In this document: in pieces, positions 44,923-57,634 of the stretch
Numbering within the stretch: position 1 is the stretch's first letter
Layout of the letters: every line of letters starts with the position of its first letter
Assembly (NCBI GenBank): GCA_036971615.1
Contig: JAYKKR010000027.1
Coordinates: 186,001 to 250,000 of the forward strand
Direction of reading: 5' to 3'
Length of the DNA stretch: 64,000 bases
From: Amyloporia xantha
Taxonomy: Eukaryota > Basidiomycota > Agaricomycetes > Polyporales > Adustoporiaceae
Notes under the pieces: model-generated
What the model saw: only the letters and a program-made list of their open reading frames with translations
Database searches by the model: none
What the model was told of the DNA's origin: nothing
Translations under genes and position numbers: made by a program

Positions 44923-47900
44923 TCAGTAACTTCGGTTAAAATCCCGCAGGTCTAAGACGTACCAATTTGTTCTGAAAAGTAGAAGAAGTCAGCTATGGCA
45001 GGATTCACGAGAATGCGTGACAACATACCTTGCTTCTACTGCCTCCTTGCGCACGGCCTTCTTCGGGTCGTCCAATACCTTTGCCAGCTCGCGCAGGAGG
45101 GTGGCCTTTTGCGGATGCAGGACATCGTACCGCACTGTGCTCGGCAGGATAGCGAGGAACCGCAGGGCTGCAATACGGACGCGCTTTACGGCGGTCAAGA
45201 CGTTTGAATAAGCGCGCATGATGGCCGACAGAACACGTACCACAGAAGGCATCTCCTTCACCATGCTGTTCCGCAGCATGGTCGACACTAGACTCCCTGC
45301 GTGCTCTGCTACCACGCTGTTCTCACTCGAGCTGGATTCGGCAGCAGCAAAGAGTGTGTCCATGACGCTGGCGCGGATCTCACTGTCTGGCAGATCCAAA
45401 CCTCGAAGCAGGAGTGGCATCAACTGGTGCGAGAAGGTGAGTGCATATATTCGGAATGAGGGTCAAACGGGTCATACTGTGGACATCTGACTGGCATACA
45501 CCGACTTGGGGACGGACTTAATAAGCGATGTCAGGGCTACGAGATAGGCGTTTTGCTTCCGCGACTCTAGGATATTTTGTCAGCGGTATCGGCGCAATTT
45601 GTCGTGGCACAGCTTACCGGTTGATGATCGAGCACCTTCGATGATTCGCGGGAGAATGAAATGGCAATACTTTTGGGCATACAGAATCTGCAGGCACTTC
45701 ATGAAGACGCGACTGCCGCTCGTGATTCGGGTTTCTTACCTTGATAATGGCATGGTTTTTCTTTGTGAGGATCTTGTCTGTGGAAACGACAGTCCCAAGA
45801 GCTCTCGCTGCGTCCCAACTCACTTCGGCATCACCGAACAGTTCAAAGAGTCGATCAACATAGCGCATGACCGTTGAGTCATTTCTGATTACAAGAGCCT
45901 TCGCAATCTGGGTTGTGTTAGGACTGACTCTGATCACAAACATGCATTAGCGGTAGCGTACCCATGCCCACGTCGTTATTGACTCTCGACGGGTTTGAGG
46001 AGATAGACTGCTATCAAATATTTGCGTTGACCAGAATGCGTCCAATTTTTCAGTCAAGAAAGTCGACAGACCTTTCAACCAGCAATGAGATGTTGCTATG
46101 ATAAGCAAAATTAAAGCATAGCATACCGTCGACTCTCTTGTTAATGACTGATGAGATCGTGTGCATGATCGCGTCCCTCTGTAGAACGTTCTCTGCATGC
46201 TGACTACTCCATTGAAGTAGCGTGTCCAGAAACGCTGCTTCGTCAGGGACTGGTAGCTTGACCTGAAACACTATAAGCACTAAATGCACTGCGAAATGCC
46301 TTGGAATCACCTCTTTGTACAGAGCGATAACAGTTGCAGATAACAAGGCAAGCAAGTTCTTCTGCAAAGACGACGCATTGGACTAGTAGAGAGTCAGCTT
46401 CTGGCGAGCAATTCCAAATCCTCATCCTCACATCGAAAGGATCGAATTTCTTGTCAGACGGTATTTTCTGGTGACCGTCCGCTAGCTGCTTCACATCGCC
46501 GTGGAGATAACCAGTGAATAGGGTCGTCACGAAGACCTCCTGTCGCCTGGTGGATCATGAGATTGCATTACTGTATACCAACTTACTGGACTCACTGAGC
46601 AGGTAGCGTCTGCACAATCAGTGTAACGATTTGCGATGCGATAGATACAAGACGTGGGTCGGTCGCAACCACGTATTTCCCGTTTGACATGAGGGCAGAG
46701 TAGATAAAGAGGTTGAATAGGCGCCGAACGAGGCGTTCGATGTATTTCATGACATCTGAATGACCTGCGTCGACTTTCACAGTGAGGACGTCGGCGATCG
46801 TCTTGAGTATCGAATGCGCATAGGCAGCGCTGGGTTCGATATCTGTCTCCTGCTCTTCCAGTGAGCTAGCCGATGGGACGCATACGAGGTCTAGCTTCGT
46901 CAAAAGCCGCACGACAAGTGTTTCAAACAGGTCAGATTGTTTGCACAACACAGAGAGGGACGCTAGAGTCCGCCAGTACTTGAACCGTTCTGCTTGTGCC
47001 TCGCGAGGCGGCGCACGATCAGGAAGAGACACGAAGAGAAGCGGGAGTGTCGTCTGTGAGATATGCCATGAGGCGAACTCGGAAATCGCAACTAGGAGAT
47101 CCAGAGCGAGTTCTCTATCAGGGCACATATTCAGATGTGAGCGTCATGGTGTGATTGATGACAGGGAGATTAGAAACCTAATATCCTCACTCTCATCGCC
47201 CTCCTGTTGCAGTACCTCGTTGATATTATGGACAACGAATCCCAGCTCTTCGTCAGTTAGAAGACCTTGTGTGGTCACCATGCCTCTCAATCCATCCAGC
47301 GCAGGCTGAGCGGAAGACGGCACCTTCAGACCGACGGTCAGAACACCGAGGACTTCGTCTTTGTAAGGCGAGAGCGGCACGTCTCCTTCTGTAGGTAACA
47401 CCTCAGGGTCCTTTGAAGTTGAGTCTCGCGCAGCTGCAATAAAATCAGATAGCAATCGCAGTGTTGCAGCACGATTCGCAATCTCGTCTGGGTCCAGAAA
47501 GAGCTTGACGAGGTGTGGAGTCACTCTGGTCAGAGTGAAACGGGCGACGGGTGCTATGGAAATATGTAAATGCATCGTAGATAAATCTGGAGAGAATATA
47601 CAAACGTGTAGTCGCCATAAATGCGCATAAAACCTTTATGGCTGGCTTTGCCTGACTCTTCTCCGGCTCACGCAGGATTTGTATACACTCTTCACATGCT
47701 TCCTTCGCAAGGCCTTGAATGTCTTCCTCTTCCTCGTCCGATTTACTCCCCTCATCATCGCCTGAATAGATGGTCTGTATAAGGACTTGAGTAGTCTTCA
47801 GCGCTGCTTCCTCTGTTGCGCTATCCGTTGGTTGGAATATCTGGAAACAGAGTTCAGATACTTCCGGAAGCCTGTATAGATGTTTTATTCCCACTTCAAG

Positions 47901-49217
47901 TTTGAGAGAGCTCCAGAGCTTGCGAGCATTGTTCCGGGCGACAGCCGATCCATACACTGGTAGGCACGCATCGAGCGCTTTCAGCGTATCCCTCTGATTT
48001 TGATTATTAATAGCCTATCAGGAGTGATTTTTATGAGTCTTGCCTTCGTCACTGGGGTTCCCGCTATGAGCTTCTCGAGGAATAGCGAAATAGCCAATTG
48101 TCCGAAGGCTGGTGTAGCGTTCAGGCAAGCACTACACAACATACGGTGAAAACACAACACATGAAGTATCAGATTACTACCACGTGCCTGAGCGCATTTT
48201 TGAGATCGTCAGTCGTGATACCATACGGGTCATCCGGTGGAGGCCTGAATGTAATCGGGAAGTAGCAGAAGGTAACATTGAAAAGATCCTGACCCGTGCT
48301 GTCAGTTGGTTTCATGACGCAATATTGGTGTGTCAATGACAAACCTCGATGTGTGCGGTTATGTCGAATTCGAGTAAGATTACACGGTCTATTGCGAAGG
48401 CGAGCAGTAGATTTCGTGGGTCCTTCTCACCCTCCGTCAGGGAGATATATCCGTTGATAAACTCTGGTCCCATTCCTTTCAGAGCTATCACAGCAGTTTG
48501 AGATCAATACTAAGGACAATATTGTCTTACGTACCATCTCGATGATTAGCAATCAGAGTATCAATGATCTTGAAGACCAGGTATCGTTGGGATTGGACAA
48601 GAGCCTTCATCCTAACGTACTTGGTCACCCTAGAATGCTCATTTAGCGGTCATTTGAGGGGAATTAGAAGGCCTTACACTCTCATTACTTCAACTGCATC
48701 AGTTGAGGTCAAAGGAGGCAAGGACGTAAGAGTAACAAGTCCCTTCAGAGCGGGCACAATCGTCTCCGTGTCTTCCATTTTACCGCAAAAGAACGACACT
48801 AGTACCCGCACTTTTTAAATGATGAGACAGTGAGCATGCGCAAAATTCCTTACTAATATTGGTTTGAGACGTGCGCACCCGACTGACGATTTAACTTCTC
48901 AGGAGGACACCGTCCAATAACGAGAGACAAGAAATCAACGCCTGCAACATCAAGAGTAAATCGTTATTGCAAGTACATATCGAAGCTTTTACCTTTAGAT
49001 CGTAGATCGTCTTCTTCTGCTGTAAGATACTCTCCAAGAGCTTTCACGAGATCAAGCAATGCAGCGTTTCCGTTGCTTATTTCTACATAAATTGGGACAT
49101 AGAAGAATCTATATTTTGTGACCAGCACAAATGTGACATACCAGAGGCGACGACATCGACTTCCTCCGTCCGTTCCGACACCATCCAAGTACGCACCAAT
49201 CGTTCTAGACTTTCCAT
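44923..49217 (-). CDS. MMS19: MMS19 / MET18 cytosolic Fe-S protein assembly (CIA targeting) factor
   Basis: Many short exons from ATG 49217 to a TGA at 44925-44923. The N-terminus reads MESLERLVRTWMVS, then LLDLVKALGEYLTAEEDDL and GVDFLSLVIGRCPPEKLN, the conserved MMS19 start; the C-terminus has LLRGLDLPDSEIRASVMDTL, LRFLAILPSTVRYDVLHPQK and LDDPKKAVRKEAVEAR, the conserved MMS19_C end. In between are HEAT-repeat helices (for example 47128-46592). MMS19 forms the CIA targeting complex with CIAO1 and CIAO2 and hands Fe-S clusters to DNA polymerases, helicases such as XPD, and primase. I did not resolve all exon borders in 45.4-48.8 kb. The last exon after EAR-TNW is short, so the stop is probable rather than certain. 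Confidence 0.88.
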
Positions 49218-49558
49218 ACTGGTTTCGAGCTCTCCGAATCGAGACAAAAAGTGCCTGCTAGTTCAGCCTAGCCTTGAGGAAGCAGACCGGCACTTTGAAT
49301 CTGATTTCGACCTTCCGAAGAGGAATTATATGAAAGAGATGGTCAATACAACCTTGGACGTTGAGTGATGGAGTCCGAGTCGATCTTTACACGATCTCGG
49401 AAAGAATGTATTCGGGCACGTGCTTTCAAACGAGGTACTTAATATTGACTTTGGCCGATGACCACGGTCTGCAATTGCCCTTGTGCACTGGTGGATTCTG
49501 CTCGTGGTGCCAACAGGCCCAAATCTTTTGACAAGGCTCACGAGAGCTCTTGTGTTAC
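49218..49558. promoter_or_regulatory. Divergent promoter between MMS19 and NDUFAF7
   Basis: 341 bases between divergent start codons. No TATA box was seen; contains CACGTGC at about 49419, an E-box-like word. Confidence 0.4.
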
Positions 49559-51228
49559 ATGATCTCTCTGGCTTCGTCGACCGCCCGAATTTCCCTGCAG
49601 AAATGCGTCTCTAGATCAAGCTTCTCATCCACCGCTTGTGCCCACGCAGCGCGCAAATCCCCCGACAAAATAAACTATAACCCCGTCTCGTTTGCAGACG
49701 TCCCAGATGCCGAGCATGTCAATTACAAGCGCGTCACCGCCAACGACCTGGAACAGCGACGCGAGCCACCCACCCGCGTCAAGATGCTCGTCCGCGATTT
49801 CATAGAGGACTCGCTGTACAACCCACACTATGGATATTTCCCGAAACAGGCGGACATCTTCACTGCGACAGAGCCTATCGACTTCCGGTCATTACGGAAT
49901 ACGGTTGAGTTCCAGGAGGAGGTGGCGAGACGGTATGACGAGTATGGTCCAGACGGCGAGGGTCCGGGGAGACAGATTTGGCATACGCCCACGGAGTTAT
50001 TCAAGGTCTGTCCAGCTGAATGTAGTCTCGAGGCAGGATCCTGACCCCTCGACAGCCATGGTACGGCCGTGCTATTGGTCAATGCCTTGTCTCTGAATAT
50101 TTGCTCAAATATTTTCCTTACGAAGACTTTGTGATATACGAGATCGGTGCAGGGAACGGCACGCTCGCTCTAGATCTGTTGGACTACATCCAAGAGCACT
50201 ACCCAGATGTGTACGACAGGACGAGGTACAACATTATCGAGATCAGCGGAAACCTCGCCAGACTGCAACGCGAGAAGCTCTCTGACAAGCACCCGTGCGT
50301 GAACGTGATGCATCAGAGCATCTTCCGGTGGGACAAGCGAGAGCCTGCGCCCTGCTTCTTCATAGCGATGGAAGTCATCGTGAGTCCCCCTTGTATGTGC
50401 ATGAATTCTGCCAGAAATTACGCCCTCTAGGACAACTTCGCACACGACATGATCCGCTACGACCTCCGCACGCTGGAGCCGTACCAAGGCCTCGTCACCA
50501 TCGACGCGCACGGCGACTTCAGCACGTACTACACGCGGGTCACGGACCCGCTGATCGCGTCCTTCCTCGCGCTCCGGCGCCGTCTTATGCACGCGCCCCC
50601 CGTCCCGCGCCTGCTCAAGCACTCTGCCGCCCTGCGCACATTCTACACCAACCTGCCGTTCGCGCCAAATCTCTCCGCGCCCGAGTACATCCCGACGCGG
50701 CTGCTCAGCCTCTTGCGCACGCTCCGGCGTCACTTCCCGCGGCACCGCCTGCTGCTGTCCGATTTCTCGTCGCTGCCGGACACGATCGACGGGGTGAACG
50801 CGCCAGTCGTGCAGACGCGGTACCGCAACGAGACGGTGCCGTGCACGACGTTCCTCGTGAAGCAGGGCTACTTCGACATCTTCTTCCCCACGGACTTTGA
50901 GCGGCTCTGCGACATGTACGAGCACGTGCTGTCGCAGCCTGTGCCGCTGTCTGCTGCCGAGGCGGCGCTGCCCCGCTCGCCGCTGTCGACGAGCACGTCG
51001 GCGCTCTCGATCGGGAGCGATTTCTTCTCGTCGTACCACCCGAAGAACAGGCGGGCGCCGACGGACGGGGTCGCGTCGGCGAGCGGGATCCCCGTGGGCG
51101 AGCGCAAGTCGAGTGTGTACACGCATGCGGAGTTTCTGGCGATGTATGCGGATCTGAGCAAGACGCGCCTCCGGAGCGGGGAGAACCCCATCTTGGATCT
51201 ATACCAGAATGTTAAATTCCTGTTCTGA
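49559..51228 (+). CDS. NDUFAF7: Mitochondrial NDUFAF7/MidA-type arginine methyltransferase
   Basis: Three exons (49559-50005, 50056-50379, 50431-51228), 522 residues. The first 35 residues are Ser/Arg/Ala-rich without acids, a typical mitochondrial presequence. The DUF185 domain follows: VRDFIEDSLYNPHYGYF, SAM motif YEIGAGNGTLALDLLDY, a YNIIEISGNL motif, and AMEVIDNFAHD formed across the second intron. Human NDUFAF7 symmetrically dimethylates an arginine of NDUFS2 during complex I assembly. The C-terminal 100 residues after the methyltransferase carry a Ser-rich insert (SPLSTSTSALSIGSDFF) before a conserved-looking end. The upstream in-frame TTG at 49550 was rejected as start. Exon 3 is very GC-rich, which produces a long spurious frame on the opposite strand. 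Confidence 0.92.
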
Positions 51229-51287
51229 GATCACGGTCCGAGTGCAAACGCATGGGTGATGTTGCTTGAGCGTACGGCATGAGTATA

Positions 51288-52304
51288 TTAAGTTCTGAGT
51301 ATGTAGAGGTAGTAATGAAAGGCCTCGCCCAGCGCGCGGATCTCCAACGTGGTCCCGTCGCGCATAAGATAGCGACGACGAAAGTGGGGCTGCCCGAAGG
51401 TTAAATAGACGAATATTCCTCCCGGCTTGAGAACTCTGTGATCGGTGCATTAATGTCTTTCGTAAGATTCATCAAAGAAAACCAGCTGCAGAATTTACCT
51501 CAAGACTTCATCCACCTCTCGATTGCAATTTTCGACGACATTTTCTGGTGGATCCTATCCGTGTTGTTGGGTGAGAACCTACGGTAACTTCATGGAATAT
51601 AATGCTTACCCAGACATCACCCTTTGATGTCATCATTGCATCCATGGTCCCTTTGTCGATAGCTACGTCGAAGGAATTTGAATCAAAGGTGAGATTCCGG
51701 ATGTCCATCCCATGCCCTGTACGATGTCCTCAATGAGGCCTTGGTGATATTCTGCGTAACGTTACTCACACTCCATTTCCGGTCTGACCTGTCCATGTCG
51801 TGTCCTCATATTATCAATGAGGACGCCTGAATACTGTGGAAGTGCGCACAGTTGTGAGCCCGGGCAGGCTCGACAGGACTATTTTCGGCTGCTCACATCG
51901 GTATTGACGATGTTCTTGAAGCCATCGTCGTACATCTAGTGGGGGTATCTGTCAGTGAGATCATCTGCTGAACTGTCGAATGGTACTCCGCACCTCCTCA
52001 GACAATGTAGAGTTGCCGCATCCCAGCATCAAGACCCTTGCTGTCCTGTCTGGGATCAGCTCGCGTATGATGTCGGCTACATCGGCGTATGACTTGAACC
52101 AGTCAAAGGAAGAGTCGGATGGTTCTCTGCGAGCGAATCCCGTGAGCACTTGCGATGAGGACAAAATGGAGATAAATCTCACTTGCTGTATCTCCGATCC
52201 CTGCGCACTCTCGGAAAATAGGCAGACAACACGCTGACTGTGGCTGCTCACCAGTACTCTTTTGTCCCGTATTCCTCGTTTTTCTGAGGCAGCACGCTCG
52301 CCAT
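51288..52304 (-). CDS. EEF1AKMT4-like class I SAM methyltransferase
   Basis: Exons 52304-52252, 52200-52183, 52126-51994, 51935-51897, then about 51837-51776, 51727-51610, 51564-51505 and 51436-51288. The protein starts MASVLPQKNEEYGTKEYWDR; SAM motif VLMLGCGNSTLSE; then VNTDYSGVLIDNM, MDIRNLTFDSNSFDVAIDKG and TMDAMM, and EVDEVLRVLKPGGIFVYLT with QPHFRRRYL. This order matches human EEF1AKMT4, which methylates Lys36 of eEF1A, and the N-terminal half of METTL13. Exon 2 is only 18 nt and encodes DRRYSK, needed to complete the EYWDxRY motif. The start is 222 bases from that of the divergent TMEM14 gene. Confidence 0.87.
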
Positions 52305-52526
52305 GATGGATTGAGACTCTGGACTTGAATGCAAGCTAGAGTCAAATGATTGCCGGGCGCTCGAGAACGGGAAGCAGAGGAAGCGAATCCGGAGCGGCCG
52401 CGATCACGACTGCCTGTCGGCCGACCACATGGTCTCTTGGCTTATAATGCGGGGTAACCACTGCGGGGTCAGTCCCCGTTCACTCGCCATCGCTTCCCTT
52501 CCCACCACTCTTCGCACCTGCACACG
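52305..52526. promoter_or_regulatory. Short divergent promoter
   Basis: 222 bases between divergent starts; contains GCTTATAATGCG near 52440, a weak TATA-like word for the plus-strand gene. Confidence 0.35.
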
Positions 52527-52997
52527 ATGGTCTGTATTGTCTCAAATGTAGTGTTCAACACATGCTAATCGTTCCCCGACAGTCTGCTTACCCCGCATTT
52601 GTAATGGGCGGCCTCTGCATAGTCGGGGGCGCCACCGGCTTTGCTAGGACGCGCAGTATTCCCTCCTTGGTCGCAGGTGTCGGGTGTGTTGAACTTCAGC
52701 CATGTCCTAACAACAGAGTTTATAACAGGTTCCCGATTTAGCGTGGGCGTGCTTTATCTCTGGAGCGCAGACAGCATTCGGAAGGGTACTGCGAATGGTC
52801 TTGAGGCTGCATTGGGTGAGCGGATCAATATTACTACTCCAACTCGTCGTTCAATACTATAACCAGGGGCATCCGCTCTCCTGCTGATGTCCTCGCTACC
52901 CCGTGTTGCAAAGGGACCTGTTCCTGCCGTCCTCACCGCGACCTCGACGGCCACCGCGATTTACTACGGAAGGAAGGTCTACGCTCTACGGCAGTGA
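52527..52997 (+). CDS. TMEM14 family (UPF0136) small membrane protein
   Basis: Exons 52527 onward, 52583-52683, 52742-52815 and 52867-52997. The mature reading SAYPAFVMGGLCIVGGATGF, then ARTRSIPSLVAGV, GVLYLWSADSIRKGTANGLE and a last hydrophobic helix is the TMEM14 signature: four short helices, with relatives in mitochondrial inner membrane (TMEM14C, haem precursor transport) and plastids (FAX, fatty acid export). The first exon is either ATG alone with donor GTCTGT, giving MSAYP as in relatives (102 residues), or 21 nt ending at GTAGTG, giving six extra residues. The second intron's acceptor is TTTAG at 52741, not the AACAG at 52728, which would run into a stop. Confidence 0.85.
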
Positions 52998-53289
52998 GGT
53001 GCGAAGGACAGTGCTTGTATAGTAGTGTATCTTTCCCTATGTTCGTTTGTAACCTCTGCTCTGCTGCAAATAGCTTGCCTCGCATCGCGAATTCGACCGT
53101 CCTTCTATCGGTCCTGAGAATTACAAGTCGATTGCCCTGTCTCCAATCGCTATTCAAGTCACCGCTTTCGGCAAGAAAGTTGAAAACATCTGATAATGAT
53201 ATATTTATGTCCCGGAGACCCCAGATTAGAAAGGTGGCGCGTCCATCTATAGAATAATAAGTTACATGGAGCGAACGCCTAGACGGTGT
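52998..53289. other. Convergent intergenic region
   Basis: 292 bases between the TMEM14 and CLC stop codons; 3' untranslated regions only. Confidence 0.4.
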
Positions 53290-56200
53290 CTACCATGGCT
53301 TTTCAGACAACGCGGCAGTGTAAGGGAATTGAGCGGTGTACAGCCGAACAATGTCGGTTTTGGTGACCATACCAGTCAACTGTCCCCCTTGTGAGAACAG
53401 GATATGGCGCAAGCTCTGAAGGTAGACGACAGTCAGACGTGAGGAGACAACACACGAAACACTCACCAATTTTCTGGAACATGCTGACGACCAGCTCGAG
53501 GGGCATTTCCTTGCGCAACTGCAGCACCGCTTCTTCAAGCAGAGGCGAAAGGTCGATGACACCTGCGTTGGACTCGGTAGGGCGCGCAGAGAACGTGCAC
53601 CGTCGTCTCGTTCCCGATGCGGCATCTTCTGCCAACAGGGGGTCTATTGGCTTGGACCTCAGCTGTGCTCAATAACCAGAAGCCATCCTACTAACCTAGC
53701 ACTGTCCTCAGACTATCCCGCGTGACATACCCCACGAGCTGGTCCCCATGTATCACGGGAAACCCGTGGAACCGATACGTCCTCACGACCTGGTCGACGT
53801 CCTGCAGCGTGCAGCCCCCCTCGTCCTCACGTATGACGACCAGGTCCGCGGCGGGCTTCATGATGTCCGCGGCCATCTCGCCCTTGTCGCGGAACTCGTC
53901 CGGGGGCAGCCAGGGGTACTCGCGCATGGCGATCCAGATAGAGTAGATGCCTTCTTTCCCGAAGTAGTCTCCGACCCATTTGGAGACCATGACGGATATC
54001 ATGATGGGGAGGACGTGCGAGAGGGCGCCCGTAAGCTGGAAATATGCTCGTTAGTAAGCCAGGCCCGTTGCGGACAGTGAGGACCAACCTCGAAGAGGAT
54101 GACAACCAACGAGACTAGAGTGATGAGAAGACGGGATGAATTAATCATGTCAACTGAGCAAGAGAATCCGACTGACTAGTCATCCTTGTGACACCGCCGA
54201 GCATCGCGGATGCGCCAATGACAGCATAGAACCCTGGCGATACACATGGCACGGTGTGTTCTGCTGGACATGACGAGAATATCCAAGCGTCAGAATATGC
54301 ATGTTGTAAGCCTTGCCTGGAATCCAGTCAGCATCCCTTACTATGCACGAATATTCAGAGATCCCACGTAATCAAGCCGACGGCACGCCCGAGACAAGCA
54401 CCAATGGCGATGGTGGGCAGAAAAATACCAGCAGGTATCTTGCATAGAAACGTGTAATTAGGTGCAGACATTGATTCATGGAGTGTGTCACCAACCTTCA
54501 TGCCGAACGTCCAGGCCGTGAGAGCAATTTTGGTCATGGCAGTCAAGATCAGCAGGAAGACGTTGGCCCACATTGCCGTCGAGCTATAGACAATTAGATT
54601 CAGATGTAACGACAAGATAGTGGAGCCGGAATCCTCACTTGCAGAGACCATGAAAGTCGATCCTGTTAGGATCACATTCGAGAAACAGATTTGCAACTAG
54701 CTCTGAGGACTGGACCCTGAGAAAGACCACCTAAAGTCAATATGAGCAGATGTCGGAATAAGCAGGAGCCCTGGGATGTATACAAGATAACTGATAGCAG
54801 CAGTGAATGCACTGAAAGCCCAGAACCTCTGCCACAGGCCAATTATGCAGGATACTGTTTCGTCTGTATACAGCTGCTGCTGCATTCAGTTTGATCATAA
54901 GCGAACCGAGGAGACCCTATGAAGAATTCTCAACACCAAGGTAGTAAGGAACAAGGCTTCGAGAGACAGCCTACACCAAGTACTGCAAGAAAGAGCCACG
55001 GAATCTATAAAATGAATGAACTTGGAACATTGCCATCTTGTTTAAAGAGACCCACCAACTCAAAAGCTCTCCAAACGGTGGTAGCCTCGCTGATCTGGAC
55101 TTGGAAAAGGACAAGCTTAGAAGTTCCAAAAGGGTCGACATACTGCAGTGCCATCGCAGCGATGACAGAGGTCACAAAACCTCGCCACATGACATCTGTT
55201 CCACTGGAGAAAGTATCCAATTCTTCTAGGCCGAACAGGACACCACCGAGAGGGCTTCCAAATGCGACTGACACGCCAGCAACGGCTGCGGCTGTTAGTA
55301 ATCTGCGTTTTCGGGCTGTTTGAGCGAGCTTTAGTCGGATGCAACGACGACTGAGACGGATATACCTTCATTTCCGTAGACTTGCTTGAACATCTTCGAA
55401 AAGAGAAAGGCCATACAACACGAAACATGGACTAGGGGACCCTATCATCGTATGAGCACGGCGCCGTTTTCAAAGATATGTGGCATACCTCTTTGCCTAG
55501 TGAGAGTCCAGAAGCGACCGCTAAAGCTAGGCCTAAGGCCTTGATGAGCAAGGTCCAAGGACTAAGGAAGGAGTCGAGGACATAGCCGCTGAGAATCTAC
55601 ATGAAATATACCATAAGCAATTACATTACTATTGGTAAATCGTGTCCACACACAGCTTTGATCTCTGGAACTAGTGAATGGAGGGCAAGCATCATTGCAC
55701 TTGTGAGAGTTGCAATAAGATGCTATCACTTACTCCCAGTATGAAACGCGCTACGGTTCAGAATGAACAAACAGCAGGGATCATAGCACTATAAAGACTC
55801 ACTAAGGCGCATAAGCCTTAACCAACACAGCAGCGCTCCCAGCAAATGCGACCTACACTCGCTGGTTAGTTCAATTATGTGTAACGAGAAATACACCAAT
55901 ATTTACCGCCAAAGCAACGTATATAAGCGATTGCAGCAATGACTGGGCAAATATCATCCGCACATTCCAGTATTCGCTCCATGTCTTCCACTCTCTGCAG
56001 ACTTCTCCAGCTTTGGGAAGGAAACCGCTCAGGTTAATATTATTCAAGCGGTGGCTTTCGTACGTACGATCCAGTCCACTACAGCACATCACTTGGTTGT
56101 AGAAGAAGCCATATGAGCACCGCCCTTCCCTCACATCACCCAGCCTGACCCCAGGTATGATGCTCAGCACAGAGGTTAATCGGAACCCGCAGCTTGGCAC

Positions 56201-56802
56201 ATACCACCGTACTAGGACGTCCAACCAAGCTCCGGCAACGCCTATGCCCACCCCAGTCAGGATGATCACCAACCACATGCTACACGAGTCCAAGACAAGC
56301 GCCATCAAGCCCCTAAACCCACGCTGTGTGGCAAGGACTCGTTTTCGTTCGCGTTCGGCTGCGTCCTCGCGTTGCCAGTCGATGGTAGCTCCCTCCTGAT
56401 ACACACGCGTTGCTTGCCTGCAGTCCGCGCACGGAAAGTGGGGATGTCATCCTCTAAGAGTTCATATTGTTCAGCATCCGAGACATTGTGGGCGTGGCCG
56501 TTCGTGCTCTTGAACCATGGAATGTGTCGACGGGACCCTCTGCTCTCTGGTCAGCTCCATGGTTAATGCATGCTGAGAGATGGTAACTCACTGCATGCTG
56601 CGGACTCAATCAGACTCTTGTCTCCCCAGAGTGACCCAGAGCCGCACTTGAGCAATGTGTAGGGTGGGTATACAAACACAGGAAAGCCTTGAACAACTAA
56701 TTCGAATGAAGGTGCTGCGACGGACTGAAAGTGCCGATCAGTACCAGGGTTCGGTTGCCAGCACAGCGAACCGAACCGTTCCATTGGCGTGCCTGACTTC
56801 AT
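53290..56802 (-). CDS. CLC family chloride channel / H+-Cl- exchanger (Gef1/CLC-3 type)
   Basis: More than a dozen exons. N-terminal cytosolic part with [10 protein letters not shown], then [18 protein letters not shown]; membrane part with [43 protein letters not shown] then GPLVHVSCC across an intron (the KEGP gating glutamate), and [18 protein letters not shown]; cytosolic C-terminus with two CBS domains ([15 protein letters not shown] to [12 protein letters not shown], and [17 protein letters not shown] to [11 protein letters not shown]), stop at 53292-53290. Fungal CLC proteins of this type acidify and load Golgi, endosome or vacuole lumens and support copper and iron uptake. Near 56401-56406 an ACACAC run appears two bases too long for the frame between TAGKQRV and YQEGATIDW. 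The start at 56802 is the first in-frame ATG and is less certain. Confidence 0.88.
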
Positions 56803-56899
56803 ATAGCCGGTCCGCACTAATGTAAACGCCTTACCCTATCACTGCCATGATCCATTCCAAGGCCCGCATTCTCGTACCAAGCCTTTCCAGTCGACCACT
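56803..56899. promoter_or_regulatory. 97-bp divergent gap between CLC and dual-specificity phosphatase
   Basis: If the CLC start at 56802 is right, only 97 bases separate two divergent start codons; a bidirectional promoter would have to include transcribed leader sequence or lie inside the first CLC exon. Confidence 0.4.
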
Positions 56900-57634
56900 A
56901 TGTTGGCCTTCACCTCGCCTGCAGTCCAGTCGTCTCTAGTCGTCAAGTCCGCCGCGACCATTCGCCCCGCCGACCGCCTCGTAGTCGGGCGTGAGGCCTC
57001 GCTCATTATACCCCGACTATACCTCGCCAACCTCTTCACCGCGCAGGATGAGAAGCAGCTCACGGAGCTCGGTATAACACATGTTGTCTCGGTCTTGAGC
57101 GAAGTCCCTAAGCTTCCACAGTCCATGCCACAGCTCAAGACTCTGCACATTCCCATTGAGGACGCTATGAACGAAAACATACTGCAGTATTTGGATCAGA
57201 CGACTGAATTCATCAAGTCGGCGCTCACCGAGAACGAGCAGAATAAGGTTCTGGTGTGTGTCTACTGTTTCATCCTACCGTGCGGCAGTTGCTCATGAGA
57301 TCATCGGTACCTCAAGGTGCATTGTCTTGTAGGCATGTCACGCTCTACTACAGTGGTCTGCGCGTACCTTGTCGCCACGACTTCTATGAATGCGTTGGAG
57401 GCTATTGGATTTGTTGCATCCAAGCGGTGTATAGCGGCTCCCAATATTGGTTTCCGCCAACAGTTGCAAAAATATTCTGATCGCTATCATCCGAGACCTC
57501 CCAGAATCCCCAGTCGGATAGGCAAGGTGAGCGGAGAGATTGTTGAGAGGCTACGGTGGTGGAAGACCCGTTCTGTTACGAGCACCGTTGTCAAGGAGGA
57601 GACGCACGATACTCGGACGGTTGTGACACGGTAG
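56900..57634 (+). CDS. Dual-specificity protein phosphatase
   Basis: Two exons (56900-57253, 57317-57634), 223 residues. The catalytic P-loop HCLVGMSRSTT fits HCxxGxSRS, with the general-acid aspartate expected in IPIEDAMNENI upstream. The fold starts at LIIPRLYLANLFTAQDEKQL and continues ITHVVSVLSE, as in atypical small DUSPs; the AY-domain-like end VCAYLVATTSMNALEAIGFV follows the P-loop. After the domain come about 60 basic residues with RPPRIPSRIGKVSGEIVERL. DUSPs of this size act on phospho-Ser/Thr/Tyr of MAP kinases or on other phosphates. No kinase-binding domain is seen. The intron separates the upstream strand from the P-loop. Confidence 0.92.

Noticed and set aside
50170..51126. Minus-strand open frame of 318 codons, Arg-rich
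   Set aside because: It lies entirely opposite the NDUFAF7 exons; its Arg/Glu/Val-rich composition is the usual mirror of GC-rich codons and shows no motif.
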